From Bacillota bacterium (GTDB taxonomy: Bacteria > Bacillota > Clostridia > Lachnospirales > Lachnospiraceae), in assembly GCA_029224465.1 (NCBI GenBank), contig JAQXUQ010000016.1, positions 1 through 64,000 on the forward strand: a stretch of 64,000 nt of DNA, read 5' to 3'. The notes beneath the pieces are model-generated. The model saw only the letters and a program-made list of their open reading frames with translations. It searched no databases and was not told where the DNA came from. The translations under genes were made by a program, and so were the position numbers. Position 1 is the stretch's first letter; every line of letters begins with the position of its first letter. Below are positions 52,294 to 60,776 of this stretch, piece by piece.

Positions 52294-53798
52294 TGGGGAA
52301 GCCAACCGGATTTCTGGAATTCCAAAGAATCGAAAACAAAGGCGTCCCTGTACGCGAACGGGTATTGAATTTCAAAGAATTTCATACACCGCTCTCCAGG
52401 GATGAAAGAAGAGAGCAGGCAGCCCGCTGCATGGACTGCGGCGTACCGCTTTGCCAGTCCGCTATGAAATTGAACGGCATGGTGACGGGATGTCCTCTGC
52501 ACAATCTGATCCCGGAGTGGAATGATCAGATCTACAATGACAATCTGGAGCATGCCTTCTCCAGACTCGCCAAAACAAACAATTTCCCGGAATTCACCGG
52601 CCGTGTCTGCCCGGCGCTTTGTGAAAAAGCCTGCATCAACGGCGAATACGGTGAACCGGTCACCATCCGCGACAACGAGCTTTTTACGGTTGAGACAGCA
52701 TATGAAGACGGCAGCATAAAGCCGAGAATTCCGAAGGTCAGAAGCGGAAGAAAGGTGGCCGTGATCGGCAGCGGCCCTTCGGGGCTCGCCGCGGCGGATG
52801 AACTCAATCACAGAGGGCATCTTGTCACGGTATTCGAGCGGGATGAGCGGATCGGCGGGCTATTAATGTACGGCATTCCGAACATGAAGCTTGAAAAGGA
52901 TGTGATCGCAAGAAGGCAGAAGCTGATGGAGGCGGAGGGCGTTGTTTTCCGGACCGGCGTGAACGTCGGAACGGACGTCTCCGCAGCAGAGCTCTTAAAA
53001 GAGTACGACGCGGTTGTTCTGTGCTGCGGCGCGAAGAAGGCAAGACCGCTCCCCGGAGCCGATCCAGAGAAAATCAAAGGCATTTACTATGCTGTTGATT
53101 TTCTTTCGTCGACGACAAAGAGTCTTCTTTCCTCCGGCGGAAGAACCGTGCAGGAGCTTGAAAAAGCCGGCGGCTATATCAGCGCGCACGGAAAAAACGT
53201 CGTTGTAGTCGGAGGCGGCGACACCGGCAATGACTGCATTGCGACCGTGATCCGTCACGGCTGCAAGTCGGTGACAGCACTTGAGATGATGCCGGAACCG
53301 CCCGCGGAGAGAACCGCTTCCAACCCGTGGCCGGAATGGCCGAGGGTCCGCAAAGTGGACTATGGTCATGAAGAAGCGCAGACGCTCTTCGGGCATGATC
53401 CGCGTGTGTATGAGACAACGGTCAAGGAGTATCATACGGACAAAAAAGGGTGCCTGAAGGAAATTGTCACTGTCAAGGTTTGTTTTGACAAGGACCGGAA
53501 GATGAGCGAGGTGCCGGGCAGCGCGAAAACCATTCCGTGCGAGCTTCTCCTCATCGCTGCAGGCTTCCTTGGCTGTGAAGAGAAGACGCCCGAAGCGTTC
53601 GGCGTCAAAATTTCCGGCAGAAACACTGTCCTTACAAAAGACCCCGAAGAGTATCAGACGAATGTTCCCAAGGTATTTACAGCAGGAGACATGCACCGGG
53701 GACAGTCGCTGGTCGTCTGGGCGATCACCGAAGGACGCAAGGCCGCGAGAGCGGTTGATGAATTTCTTATGGGATATACGAATCTGCGCGAAGTATGA
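52293..53798 (+). CDS. gltD: Glutamate synthase small subunit
   Basis: The 501-residue NADPH-oxidising subunit feeds electrons to GltB. The N-terminal domain has cysteine clusters RCMDCGVPLC and RVCPALCEKAC for two [4Fe-4S] centres. The FAD site is GSGPSGLAAADEL and the NADPH site GGGDTGNDC. It ends in TAGDMHRGQSLVVWAITEG, typical of this flavoprotein family. Its ATG overlaps the gltB stop (TAATG), giving equimolar subunits. A terminator-like structure separates it from the amt gene. Confidence 0.96.
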   Translation: MGKPTGFLEFQRIENKGVPVRERVLNFKEFHTPLSRDERREQAARCMDCGVPLCQSAMKLNGMVTGCPLHNLIPEWNDQIYNDNLEHAFSRLAKTNNFPEFTGRVCPALCEKACINGEYGEPVTIRDNELFTVETAYEDGSIKPRIPKVRSGRKVAVIGSGPSGLAAADELNHRGHLVTVFERDERIGGLLMYGIPNMKLEKDVIARRQKLMEAEGVVFRTGVNVGTDVSAAELLKEYDAVVLCCGAKKARPLPGADPEKIKGIYYAVDFLSSTTKSLLSSGGRTVQELEKAGGYISAHGKNVVVVGGGDTGNDCIATVIRHGCKSVTALEMMPEPPAERTASNPWPEWPRVRKVDYGHEEAQTLFGHDPRVYETTVKEYHTDKKGCLKEIVTVKVCFDKDRKMSEVPGSAKTIPCELLLIAAGFLGCEEKTPEAFGVKISGRNTVLTKDPEEYQTNVPKVFTAGDMHRGQSLVVWAITEGRKAARAVDEFLMGYTNLREV

Positions 53799-53833
53799 CG
53801 TTTACCTTCCGCGGAATACAGAAAAATCATTTC

Positions 53834-53886
53834 GGCAGCAAAGGGGCTGCCGCACAGGCAAAATGCCTGCGCGGCGGCTCCTTTTA
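53834..53886 (+). promoter_or_regulatory. amt leader attenuator with ANTAR-like antiterminator hairpin
   Basis: A 14-bp stem with two G-U pairs (53840-53853 with 53871-53884), containing an inner CAGGC/GCCTG stem and followed by a short T run, forms a terminator. The alternative hairpin GGCAGC-AAAGGG-GCTGCC (53834-53851) uses the terminator's left arm and has a 6-nt loop with A1 and G4, nearly the loop seen before glnA. No clear P1 hairpin was found. This could gate read-through from gltBD into amt. Confidence 0.65.
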
Positions 53887-53947
53887 TGATAACTGCAGCC
53901 GCTCACCGGCAGCAGCCGAGGGGCAGAACCAAAAGGAGGAGTGAGTT

Positions 53948-55717
53948 ATGGAAATCAGTGTATCTACTGTCATATGGGTGCTGGTAGCGACAGCGCTCGT
54001 CTATTTCATGCAGGCAGGCTTCGCTCTATGCGAATCCGGTCTGACCAGAGCCAAGAACACCGGCAATATCCTCATGAAAAACATGATGGACTTCTGCATC
54101 GGCACGCCGTGCTTCTGGTTTATCGGCTTCGGCCTGATGTTCGGCGGTACCGGCCCGCTGATCGGCCGCTTTGATCCTTTTATCCGGGGCGACTATGCGG
54201 GAACGGTGGTTCCGCAGACAATGCCTCTATGGTGTTTTGTCATTTTCGAAACGGTTTTCTGCGCGACGGCAGCGACGATCGTTTCGGGATCCATGGCAGA
54301 ACGTACAAACTTCAAAGCCTACTGCGTCTATTCCGCGGTGATTTCTCTGATCATATACCCGATTGAAGGACACTGGGTATGGGGCGGCGGCTGGCTTGCG
54401 GCGCTTGGTATGCATGATTTCGCTGGCTCCGCGGTTGTTCACAATGTCGGCGGTGTGATCGCCTGCCTCGGCGCGTGGATGCTTGGCCCCAGAATCGGCA
54501 AGTACGACAAGGACGGCAAGGCAAGAGCGATTCCCGGCCATAACCTGACCGCGATGGCACTCGGCGTATTCGTTCTGTGGTTCTGCTGGTTTGGTTTCAA
54601 CGGCGGCTCGACGATCGCGATGGACACGGCGGACAATGCGGTTACCGCTTCCAATGCTTTCATGACAACAAACCTCGCGGCGGCTGTCGCAACCGTTGTT
54701 GCTATGATCTTTACCTGGTTCAAGTACGGCAAGCCGGACGTATCGATGACCTTCAACGCGTCTCTCGCGGGCCTTGTAGCGATTACGGCAGGATGCGACT
54801 GCGTATCTCCGGCCGGCGCATTCTTCATCGGTATGGTTTCCGGTTTCATTGTCGTTCTTTCGGTTGAGTTCTTTGATAACGTCGCGAAGATCGATGATCC
54901 GGTCGGCGCGGTTTCGGTTCACATGGTCAACGGCATCTGGGGAACACTGGCGGTCGGCCTGTTTTCCACCGGCGCGGACGGCGTAGGAAAGGGACTCTTC
55001 TACGGCGGCGGCTTCCGGCAGCTCGGCATTCAGATACTCGGCATTATCGCAATTGACGCGTATGTTCTGGTTACGATGTTTATTGCTTTCAAGATCATTG
55101 ACAAGTTCATCGGACTTCGTGTTCCGGCACAGGTTGAAATTGATGGTCTGGATATTCATGAGCACGGTCTTGCAAGCGCGTACTCCGGCTTCGCGATTAC
55201 CGATGTAACACAGATGGAAGTCGACGCGAACGAAAACACGGATCTTGGCGAGAGCGATTATGACAAGGCGGAAGATTTCCGCAAGGATGCCGCGGTCAAG
55301 GTTTACCGCGCGCCGGAAACTTCTACGGATCAGGCGCCTGTACCTGTCGGCAGTTACGATACAGGCATGCACAAGGTTTCCATCGTATGCAGACTTTCCA
55401 GATTTGATGAACTCAAGAAAGCGCTCAACGAGCTCGGCGTCACCGGCATGACAATGTATCAGGTTATGGGCTGCGGCATTCAGAAAGGTTCCACCGAGCG
55501 TTACAGAGGCGCTGTCGTTGACTCTACATTGATACCGAAGGTAAAGGTGGAAGTCATTGTGTCGAGAATTCCTGTGGACAAGGTGATCGAGGCAGCCAAG
55601 AGAGCACTCTATACGGGACATATCGGAGACGGCAAGATCTTCGTTTACAATGTCACGAAGGTTGTCAAGGTCAGAACAGGAGAGGAAGATTTTGACGCTC
55701 TGCAGGACGTGGAGTAA
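53948..55717 (+). CDS. amt: Ammonium transporter fused to a PII signalling domain
   Basis: The 589-residue protein has an N-terminal Amt channel (about residues 1-400) of about eleven membrane segments. Channel signatures include FALCESGLTRAKNTGNIL, the twin-His first histidine in DFAGSAVVHNVGG and a second in VSVHMVNG. A linker of about 70 residues leads to a C-terminal PII domain (474-589) with the T-loop GIQKGSTERYRG, including Tyr519, and the signature VEVIVSRIP...GDGKIFVYNV...RTGEED. Fusion tethers the gate regulator to its channel, so inhibition would act in cis. AAAGGAGGAG precedes ATG 53948. Confidence 0.95.
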   Translation: MEISVSTVIWVLVATALVYFMQAGFALCESGLTRAKNTGNILMKNMMDFCIGTPCFWFIGFGLMFGGTGPLIGRFDPFIRGDYAGTVVPQTMPLWCFVIFETVFCATAATIVSGSMAERTNFKAYCVYSAVISLIIYPIEGHWVWGGGWLAALGMHDFAGSAVVHNVGGVIACLGAWMLGPRIGKYDKDGKARAIPGHNLTAMALGVFVLWFCWFGFNGGSTIAMDTADNAVTASNAFMTTNLAAAVATVVAMIFTWFKYGKPDVSMTFNASLAGLVAITAGCDCVSPAGAFFIGMVSGFIVVLSVEFFDNVAKIDDPVGAVSVHMVNGIWGTLAVGLFSTGADGVGKGLFYGGGFRQLGIQILGIIAIDAYVLVTMFIAFKIIDKFIGLRVPAQVEIDGLDIHEHGLASAYSGFAITDVTQMEVDANENTDLGESDYDKAEDFRKDAAVKVYRAPETSTDQAPVPVGSYDTGMHKVSIVCRLSRFDELKKALNELGVTGMTMYQVMGCGIQKGSTERYRGAVVDSTLIPKVKVEVIVSRIPVDKVIEAAKRALYTGHIGDGKIFVYNVTKVVKVRTGEEDFDALQDVE

Positions 55718-55766
55718 GCAAAAACAGATGCGGGCAGCGCAGGAAACGATGCCCTGAAAAGATAGG

Positions 55767-55800
55767 AAAAGGACCGGCGCGTCATGGCCGGCCCTTTTTC
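55767..55800 (+). terminator. Intrinsic terminator after amt
   Basis: AAAAGG-x-CCGGC pairs with GCCGG-x-CCTTTT across a short loop, followed by TTTTTC. Confidence 0.8.
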
Positions 55801-55804
55801 TATG

Positions 55805-55860
55805 GGCGCACCGAATGGCCTTGCCGCCGGCCTGCTGTTCACTGCAGTGTCCGGTGCGCC
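55805..55860 (+). repeat. Imperfectly nested inverted repeat upstream of the rhomboid gene
   Basis: GGCGCACCG (55805-55813) is perfectly complementary to CGGTGCGCC (55852-55860). The loop contains GGCC...GGCC pairing. No U run follows. The role is unknown; the rest of 55861-55976 holds only the rhomboid ribosome site. Confidence 0.55.
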
Positions 55861-55976
55861 GTAAACTGTCCTGTGACCGCGGCCTGTAAAGGCTTTCCTG
55901 TACGGGGCGTGGCGCTTTTGATAGAATAAAAGAAGCCGCGCCGGCGGAAAGCCGGCCGCAAGGAAAGGATGTTCCT

Positions 55977-56594
55977 GTGGATAACAACCCGATTTACGCA
56001 AGAAAGCCGGTGATTACCTATCTGTTAATTGCGGCCAATATTCTGCTGTGGCTGCTGGAGACGGCGGCGGGAGGCAGCGACAACATCGATGTCGCCATGA
56101 AGTTCGGTGCGCTGTATACGCCGTATGTCCTGCAATACGGACAGTGGTGGCGGCTGATTACGTCCATGTTCCTGCATTTCAGCATCGATCATCTTGCCTC
56201 GAATATGATCTCTCTGGGCGCCATCGGACCGTACGCGGAATGGTATTATGGCAGAGCCGGCATGCTTGTTCTTTATTTCGCAGGCGGCATCAGCGGAAAT
56301 CTTCTGACGATTGCGGTGGAAAACAGAAGCGGTGACTACGGCATTTCCGCAGGCGCCTCGGGCGCGATTTTCGGCCTCGTCAGTATCTTCATCATTTTCG
56401 CGTTAACGCCGGGCCTGCGCCGGATTTTTCCGATGGAACGGGTTATCCTTGCGATTGTCCTGATGCTGCTGCCGGGGGTTTCCGATCACTCGATCAGCAT
56501 GACCGCGCACATGGGCGGCCTGCTGGGCGGTTTGGTCATGGCATTGCTACTTCTTCCGCTGCGTGCTCACAGAGAGCATTCGCGGGGGCGGTAG
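55977..56594 (+). CDS. Rhomboid-family intramembrane serine protease
   Basis: The 205-residue membrane protease has six segments. The catalytic Ser lies in GASGAIFG and the catalytic His in AHMGGLLGG; the HFSIDHLASNM segment carries the conserved oxyanion His and Asn. These show an active rhomboid that cleaves single-pass membrane proteins within the membrane. The start is GTG at 55977 with AAGGAAAGGA upstream. Its last 28 nt overlap the convergent cysK gene on the other strand. Substrates are not known. Confidence 0.93.
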   Translation: MDNNPIYARKPVITYLLIAANILLWLLETAAGGSDNIDVAMKFGALYTPYVLQYGQWWRLITSMFLHFSIDHLASNMISLGAIGPYAEWYYGRAGMLVLYFAGGISGNLLTIAVENRSGDYGISAGASGAIFGLVSIFIIFALTPGLRRIFPMERVILAIVLMLLPGVSDHSISMTAHMGGLLGGLVMALLLLPLRAHREHSRGR

Positions 56595-57574
56595 GTATAA
56601 AGCTCCGTCGAGAGATATTTGCTGCCGCCGTCGGGAATGATGACGATGATGTTTTTCCCCCGTGCCTCTTCCTTGCGTGAAATCTTCGTTGCGGCATACA
56701 AGGCCGCGGCGCCGGAAGTCCCGATCAGCACTCCTTCCATGTGGGCGATTTTCTGTGCGGTCAGATACGCGTCCCCGGTCTGCACATCCATGCATTCATC
56801 GTAAAGCGAATGCCGGAGGAAGCTTGTCAGTTCCTTTTCCGGCACATCGTCGAAATTCAGTACGCCGTCAATGATCTTTGCGTCAGGATTTGTTCTGGAA
56901 CGCCGGGATGACGGTGCAGGCTCTGCGGCGATGACCTGGAGTGCGGGGTTCTTGTTTTTTAGATATTCGGAGAGCCCAGTGATGGTTCCGCCGGTGCCGG
57001 CCATGCAGACCAGATAATCGGCTTTTCCGTCTGTGTCTTTCCAGATTTCGGGCCCTGTCGTCCGGATATGCGCTTCCGGGTTCGCGGGATTGGTCACCTG
57101 ATTCAGATAGTGGAAACGCGGTCCTTTTGACCGGCAGTAGCGGAAAATCTCCGCCATGGTCGCTTCCCGGAACGGGTCAAACGGCGCGTCTTTTGCCGCA
57201 GCTCCCGGAATATCCCTGTAATCGAGAAGCTCGCATCCGTATGCAAGAAGGATCGCCCGGCGCTCTTTCGTTACGCCGGCTTCGAGAAAAATCTGCATAT
57301 GATAGCCCCGTGCCGCAGCGTATGCAGCAAGCGCGATTCCGGTATTGCCGCTCGTCTGTTCGACAATGGTATCGCCTTTTTGGAGTGTCCCGTCTTCCTC
57401 TGCGCGCAGGATCATATTCAGGGCGGCTCTGTCCTTGATGCTCCCCGCCGGATTCAGATATTCGAGCTTGAGCAGCAGATGCGCCGCGGCGTTTTCTTCC
57501 TTTTCATATCGAAGCGGTTCCAATAGCGGCGTGTGGCCGGCTAGCTGCGCGATGCTCTGATAGATTTTAGCCAT
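56567..57574 (-). CDS. cysK: Cysteine synthase (O-acetylserine sulfhydrylase)
   Basis: The 335-residue PLP enzyme makes cysteine from O-acetylserine and sulfide. The PLP lysine is in NPAGSIKDRAA, the Asn loop in EQTSGNTGIALA and the Gly-rich phosphate loop in GTGGTITG. PAPSSRRSRTN carries an unusual extra basic stretch around the region that normally reads PxxSPVLSGG. Cystathionine beta-synthase-type activity is possible. AAAGGA lies 6 nt before ATG 57574, removing five residues from the ORF-track start. It is divergent from the CxxC protein and cystine-type transporter, which supports sulfur metabolism. Confidence 0.9.
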   Translation of the reverse strand: MAKIYQSIAQLAGHTPLLEPLRYEKEENAAAHLLLKLEYLNPAGSIKDRAALNMILRAEEDGTLQKGDTIVEQTSGNTGIALAAYAAARGYHMQIFLEAGVTKERRAILLAYGCELLDYRDIPGAAAKDAPFDPFREATMAEIFRYCRSKGPRFHYLNQVTNPANPEAHIRTTGPEIWKDTDGKADYLVCMAGTGGTITGLSEYLKNKNPALQVIAAEPAPSSRRSRTNPDAKIIDGVLNFDDVPEKELTSFLRHSLYDECMDVQTGDAYLTAQKIAHMEGVLIGTSGAAALYAATKISRKEEARGKNIIVIIPDGGSKYLSTELYTYRPRECSL

Positions 57575-57642
57575 AATTTTTCCTTTCAACTATTATCCTA
57601 CTAAACATATATGATAAATATTAAAAAACGTGTTGTAAAGTA

Positions 57643-57671
57643 TTGACTTTTCATTTTTACAGGGATATATT
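57643..57671 (+). promoter_or_regulatory. Promoter of the CxxC protein / amino-acid ABC operon
   Basis: TTGACT at 57643-57648, 17 bp, TATATT at 57666-57671, in the 142-bp A/T-rich gap divergent to cysK. Confidence 0.72.
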
Positions 57672-57716
57672 GCAATTCATACATAAACTTTATGAATACT
57701 ATCAATGAGGTGGCAA

Positions 57717-58262
57717 ATGGGAAGAATTTCGATGATTGATCCGCAGACCGCACCGGAGAACGTACAGGAAGTGATCCGCAGACATCTGGCCGGAGGGCAT
57801 CAGCTGACCAATGAAAAACGGACGCTCCTGCACAACGTGAACGCGTTCCTTGCAATCGAGGAAGCTTCCTATACGCTGGACCGTGACCTGCAGGAGAGAA
57901 TCGGCAAGCTCGACGCGGACCTTTTCGAATACGCGATTTCCGTCTCCAATGCGTGTCTTGTCTGCACGACGTATTTCAGCAGGCTCCTGCGGGAGGAGCA
58001 TCATCTGGACCCTTCGGATTTCAAGCTGACAAGAAGGCAGGAGCTCCTGATGAATTATGCCCGTAAACTCGGCTCCGATCCGAAATCCATTACAGACGGG
58101 GAGTTCACAGAGCTTAAGGAAGATTTCCTGCGTCACGGAGATAAAGACGGAGCGCCGGTTTCCGAAGAAAAGGCCGAGGAAATCATGGTGATTCTGACAG
58201 CCATGGGAGCGATGATGGTCGCGAACAATTATGTGAACGATGCGCTTCGTGTCGACGCGTGA
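57717..58262 (+). CDS. Carboxymuconolactone decarboxylase/AhpD-like protein with CxxC
   Basis: The 181-residue, mostly helical protein is from the CMD/AhpD-like fold. NEKRTLLHNVNAFLAIEEASYTLD and the redox-type motif NACLVCTTYF (CxxC) resemble alkylhydroperoxidase D, but the catalytic His that normally follows the second Cys is missing. TGAGGTGG sets the start at 57717. Placement upstream of a polar amino-acid transporter and divergent from cysK suggests a thiol-redox role in cyst(e)ine metabolism; that is inference. The two cysteines could also act only as a structural disulfide. Confidence 0.75.
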   Translation: MGRISMIDPQTAPENVQEVIRRHLAGGHQLTNEKRTLLHNVNAFLAIEEASYTLDRDLQERIGKLDADLFEYAISVSNACLVCTTYFSRLLREEHHLDPSDFKLTRRQELLMNYARKLGSDPKSITDGEFTELKEDFLRHGDKDGAPVSEEKAEEIMVILTAMGAMMVANNYVNDALRVDA

Positions 58263-58304
58263 ACGGCAGCACTGCGTGAGCCGCGTAAAGGGAGGAAATT
58301 TACA

Positions 58305-58979
58305 TTGTCCGAACGAGTTATACAGATTCTGATCCAGTCCTTTCCAAGGATTCTGCTGCCGGGGCTTCTTGCGACCATTCCGCTTACGATTCTCGCGTTT
58401 TCACTTTCGCTTGTGATCGCGGTGATCGCGGCGATGATCCGATTCGCGCGTGTGCCGGTGCTCCGGCAGATCGTAAGATTCTATGTCTGGGTGATCCGCG
58501 GAACGCCGCTGCTAGTACAGTTAATGGTCGGTTACTACGGGCCATCGGCGTTCGGACTCCGGCCGAACGGGTTCCTCGTGGCGGTTATTGTTTTTGCGGT
58601 CAATGAAGGCGCCTACAGCGCCGAAACGCTCCGCGGGTGTCTGGAAAGCGTACCCGCGGGCCAGATTGAGGCGGGATACTGCGTCGGCATGAACTATCTG
58701 CAGGTGATGTGGCATATCGTTCTGCCGCAGGCATTCAGAACTGCTTTCCCCGCGCTGTCCAATTCCGCAATCGGCATGGTTAAGGACACGTCGCTCGCGT
58801 CCAATATTACCGTCACGGAGATGTTCCTCGCGACAAGGCAGATTGCGGGAAGAACCTACGAATTCCTGCCGCTGTATATTGAAGTCGCGGCCGTGTACCT
58901 CCTGTTTTCCACGGTTATGACTTGGATACAAAGATACGGCGAGCGAAGGCTCGGTTCATACGGCAAGGTCAGGAATTAA
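58305..58979 (+). CDS. Polar amino-acid ABC transporter permease
   Basis: The 224-residue inner-membrane permease has five membrane segments. The N-terminal signature RGTPLLVQLMVGYYG and the ATPase-contacting loop GQIEAGYCVGMNYLQVMWHIVLPQA mark the His/Glu/Gln permease family. The start is TTG at 58305 with GGGAGGAAA upstream. It usually works as a homodimer with the downstream ATPase and binding protein. The cysK context makes cystine the best guess for substrate. Confidence 0.92.
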   Translation: MSERVIQILIQSFPRILLPGLLATIPLTILAFSLSLVIAVIAAMIRFARVPVLRQIVRFYVWVIRGTPLLVQLMVGYYGPSAFGLRPNGFLVAVIVFAVNEGAYSAETLRGCLESVPAGQIEAGYCVGMNYLQVMWHIVLPQAFRTAFPALSNSAIGMVKDTSLASNITVTEMFLATRQIAGRTYEFLPLYIEVAAVYLLFSTVMTWIQRYGERRLGSYGKVRN

Positions 58980-59015
58980 CCGGTATGAATGAAGCAGCAG
59001 ATCGGAGATGACGCA

Positions 59016-59759
59016 ATGGCACTTCTGGAAGTCAAAGACATACATAAGAAATTCGGGGATCTGACGGTTCTGGACGGCGTGGATCTTTCGGTCGAAAAGG
59101 GAGAAGTGGTGTCTGTCCTCGGACCGTCCGGCTCCGGCAAAACAACACTTCTGCGATGTATCAACTTCCTCGAGCGCGCGGACAGCGGGACGATGACATT
59201 TGAAGGCCGCGCATATGATCTTCATAACGCGACGCGCCGGGAAATCGCCGGGATCCGCAGTCACACCGGTTTTGTTTTTCAGAACTACAATCTGTTCGCG
59301 AACAAAACAGCGCTCGAGAACGTGACGCTCGGCCTTATGGTTACAGGAAAGAAGACAAAGGCGGAAGCGGACAGAATCGGTCTCGATCTTCTGGAGAAGG
59401 TCGGGATGGGAAACCGGTTCAGTTATTATCCGTCGCAGCTTTCCGGCGGGCAGCAGCAGAGAGTCGGCATCGCGAGAGCTCTCGCGGCAGACCCCGATAT
59501 CCTTTATCTCGACGAGCCGACGTCGGCGCTGGATCCGGAGCTGATCGGAGAAGTCATGGAAGTACTGCGGCTCCTTGCGAAAAGCTCGGTTACGATGGTC
59601 ATCGTAACGCACGAGATGCGGTTTGCGAGAGAAGTATCATCGAAAGTTGTTTTTATGGACAAAGGAAAAGTGGTGGAACAGGCAGATCCGGAAACGTTCT
59701 TTACGGCTCCGGAAAAAGAGAGAACCAGAGAGTTCCTGCGGCTTGTTACCAAAAGATAA
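59016..59759 (+). CDS. Polar amino-acid ABC transporter ATPase
   Basis: The 247-residue ATPase has Walker A GPSGSGKTTL, Q-loop VFQNYNLF, signature LSGGQQQR, Walker B ILYLDEP and the H-loop His in VTHEM. It belongs to the polar amino-acid class (GlnQ/HisP/TcyC-like). GGAGATGA precedes ATG 59016; the earlier ATG at 58989 has no good site. It lies 36 nt after the permease. Confidence 0.95.
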   Translation: MALLEVKDIHKKFGDLTVLDGVDLSVEKGEVVSVLGPSGSGKTTLLRCINFLERADSGTMTFEGRAYDLHNATRREIAGIRSHTGFVFQNYNLFANKTALENVTLGLMVTGKKTKAEADRIGLDLLEKVGMGNRFSYYPSQLSGGQQQRVGIARALAADPDILYLDEPTSALDPELIGEVMEVLRLLAKSSVTMVIVTHEMRFAREVSSKVVFMDKGKVVEQADPETFFTAPEKERTREFLRLVTKR

Positions 59760-59774
59760 AGAAAGGACAAAATC

Positions 59775-60656
59775 ATGAGAATGAAAAACATTACGGTATC
59801 CATCGCGGCGGCAGCCCTTGCGGCGGGAGTACTTGCGGGCTGCGGACAGTCCGGAACCGCAGGCGTTTCAGCTTCCACCGCTGCCGCTTCGGAAAGTACG
59901 GCTTCCGCGGGAGAGAGCGCGCAGGAAACAGCTTCCTCCGGAGATCACCTTTCCAGAATCAAGGCGGCCGGTGTGATCACGGTGGCAACCGAAGGCGACT
60001 GGGCGCCGTTCACCTACCACGATGAAGCAACCAATGATCTGGTCGGTTTTGACGTCGAGACAGCGCAGGAGATCGCGAAGAGACTCGGTGTTACCGCGGA
60101 GTTCAAGGAAGGGGACTTTGACGGCGGCCTTACCGGTGTCAGCCAGGGGACATTCGATATGATGGCGAACGGCGTGGACGTTACACAGGAGCGCTCGCAG
60201 ACGTTTGACTTTACGGACCCCTATGCGTATGATCACGCCGTGGTTGTCACAAAGGCAGATAATGATACGATTCACTCATTCGCGGATCTCAAAGGCCTGA
60301 CGACAGCGAACTCTGTCGGTTCCACCTATGCGGAGATGGGAAGCGAGAACGGAGCGAATGTAACCAATGTTCCGACACTTGCGGAAACGATGGAGCTTGT
60401 TCTGAACGGAACCGCGGACGCGACGATCAACGCGAATACATCCGTGCAGGATTACTTTAAAACATCCGGAACCAAGGAACTCAAAGTCGCGGCCACGGAT
60501 GATCAGGTAACCGAATACGCGATCCCTCTGAAAAAAGGTTCGGACAATGATTCTCTGCGTGAAGCGGTCAACAAGGCAATTGCGCAGATGAAAGAGGACG
60601 GTACACTGACGAAGATTTCGGAAAAGTACTTCGGATCGGATATCACAGAAGAATAA
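59775..60656 (+). CDS. Polar amino-acid ABC transporter binding lipoprotein
   Basis: The 293-residue lipoprotein has lipobox LAGC (Cys near residue 23), a Ser/Ala/Glu-rich tether (about 25-55) and a family-3 solute-binding domain. GVITVATEGDWAPFTYHD, GFDVETAQEIAKRLG and DFTDPYAYD are the usual ligand-pocket elements. The DPYAYDHAVVVT stretch resembles cystine-binding FliY/TcyA types, but specificity cannot be proven from sequence. It ends the operon before a terminator. Confidence 0.92.
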   Translation: MRMKNITVSIAAAALAAGVLAGCGQSGTAGVSASTAAASESTASAGESAQETASSGDHLSRIKAAGVITVATEGDWAPFTYHDEATNDLVGFDVETAQEIAKRLGVTAEFKEGDFDGGLTGVSQGTFDMMANGVDVTQERSQTFDFTDPYAYDHAVVVTKADNDTIHSFADLKGLTTANSVGSTYAEMGSENGANVTNVPTLAETMELVLNGTADATINANTSVQDYFKTSGTKELKVAATDDQVTEYAIPLKKGSDNDSLREAVNKAIAQMKEDGTLTKISEKYFGSDITEE

Positions 60657-60670
60657 GCGGAAAAACTATG

Positions 60671-60722
60671 AAAATAGCCCGGAACGGTAGGATTTGGTTC
60701 CTTCTGTTCCGGGCTTTCTTAA
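60671..60722 (+). terminator. Intrinsic terminator
   Basis: AGCCCGGAAC pairs with GTTCCGGGCT (60676-60685 with 60706-60715), followed by TTCTT; A-rich sequence precedes the stem. Confidence 0.85.
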
Positions 60723-60736
60723 CATTCGCTTTGTAC

Positions 60737-60758
60737 CGGGTTCGTCATGACGAACCCG
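60737..60758. repeat. 22-bp perfect palindrome
   Basis: An exact self-complementary 22-mer with 11-nt arms (arm CGGGTTCGTCA) lies between the ABC terminator and the nagB 3' end. A small hairpin AACCGC/GCGGTT at 60764-60778 lies next to it and may be part of the nagB terminator. It may be a terminator element for nagB or a protein-binding site. Confidence 0.65.
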
Positions 60759-60776
60759 CGCAAAACCGCTGTGCGG

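Noticed and set aside
54227-55987. 586-codon minus-strand ORF
   Set aside because: Antisense to the amt-PII fusion; no motif or ribosome site.
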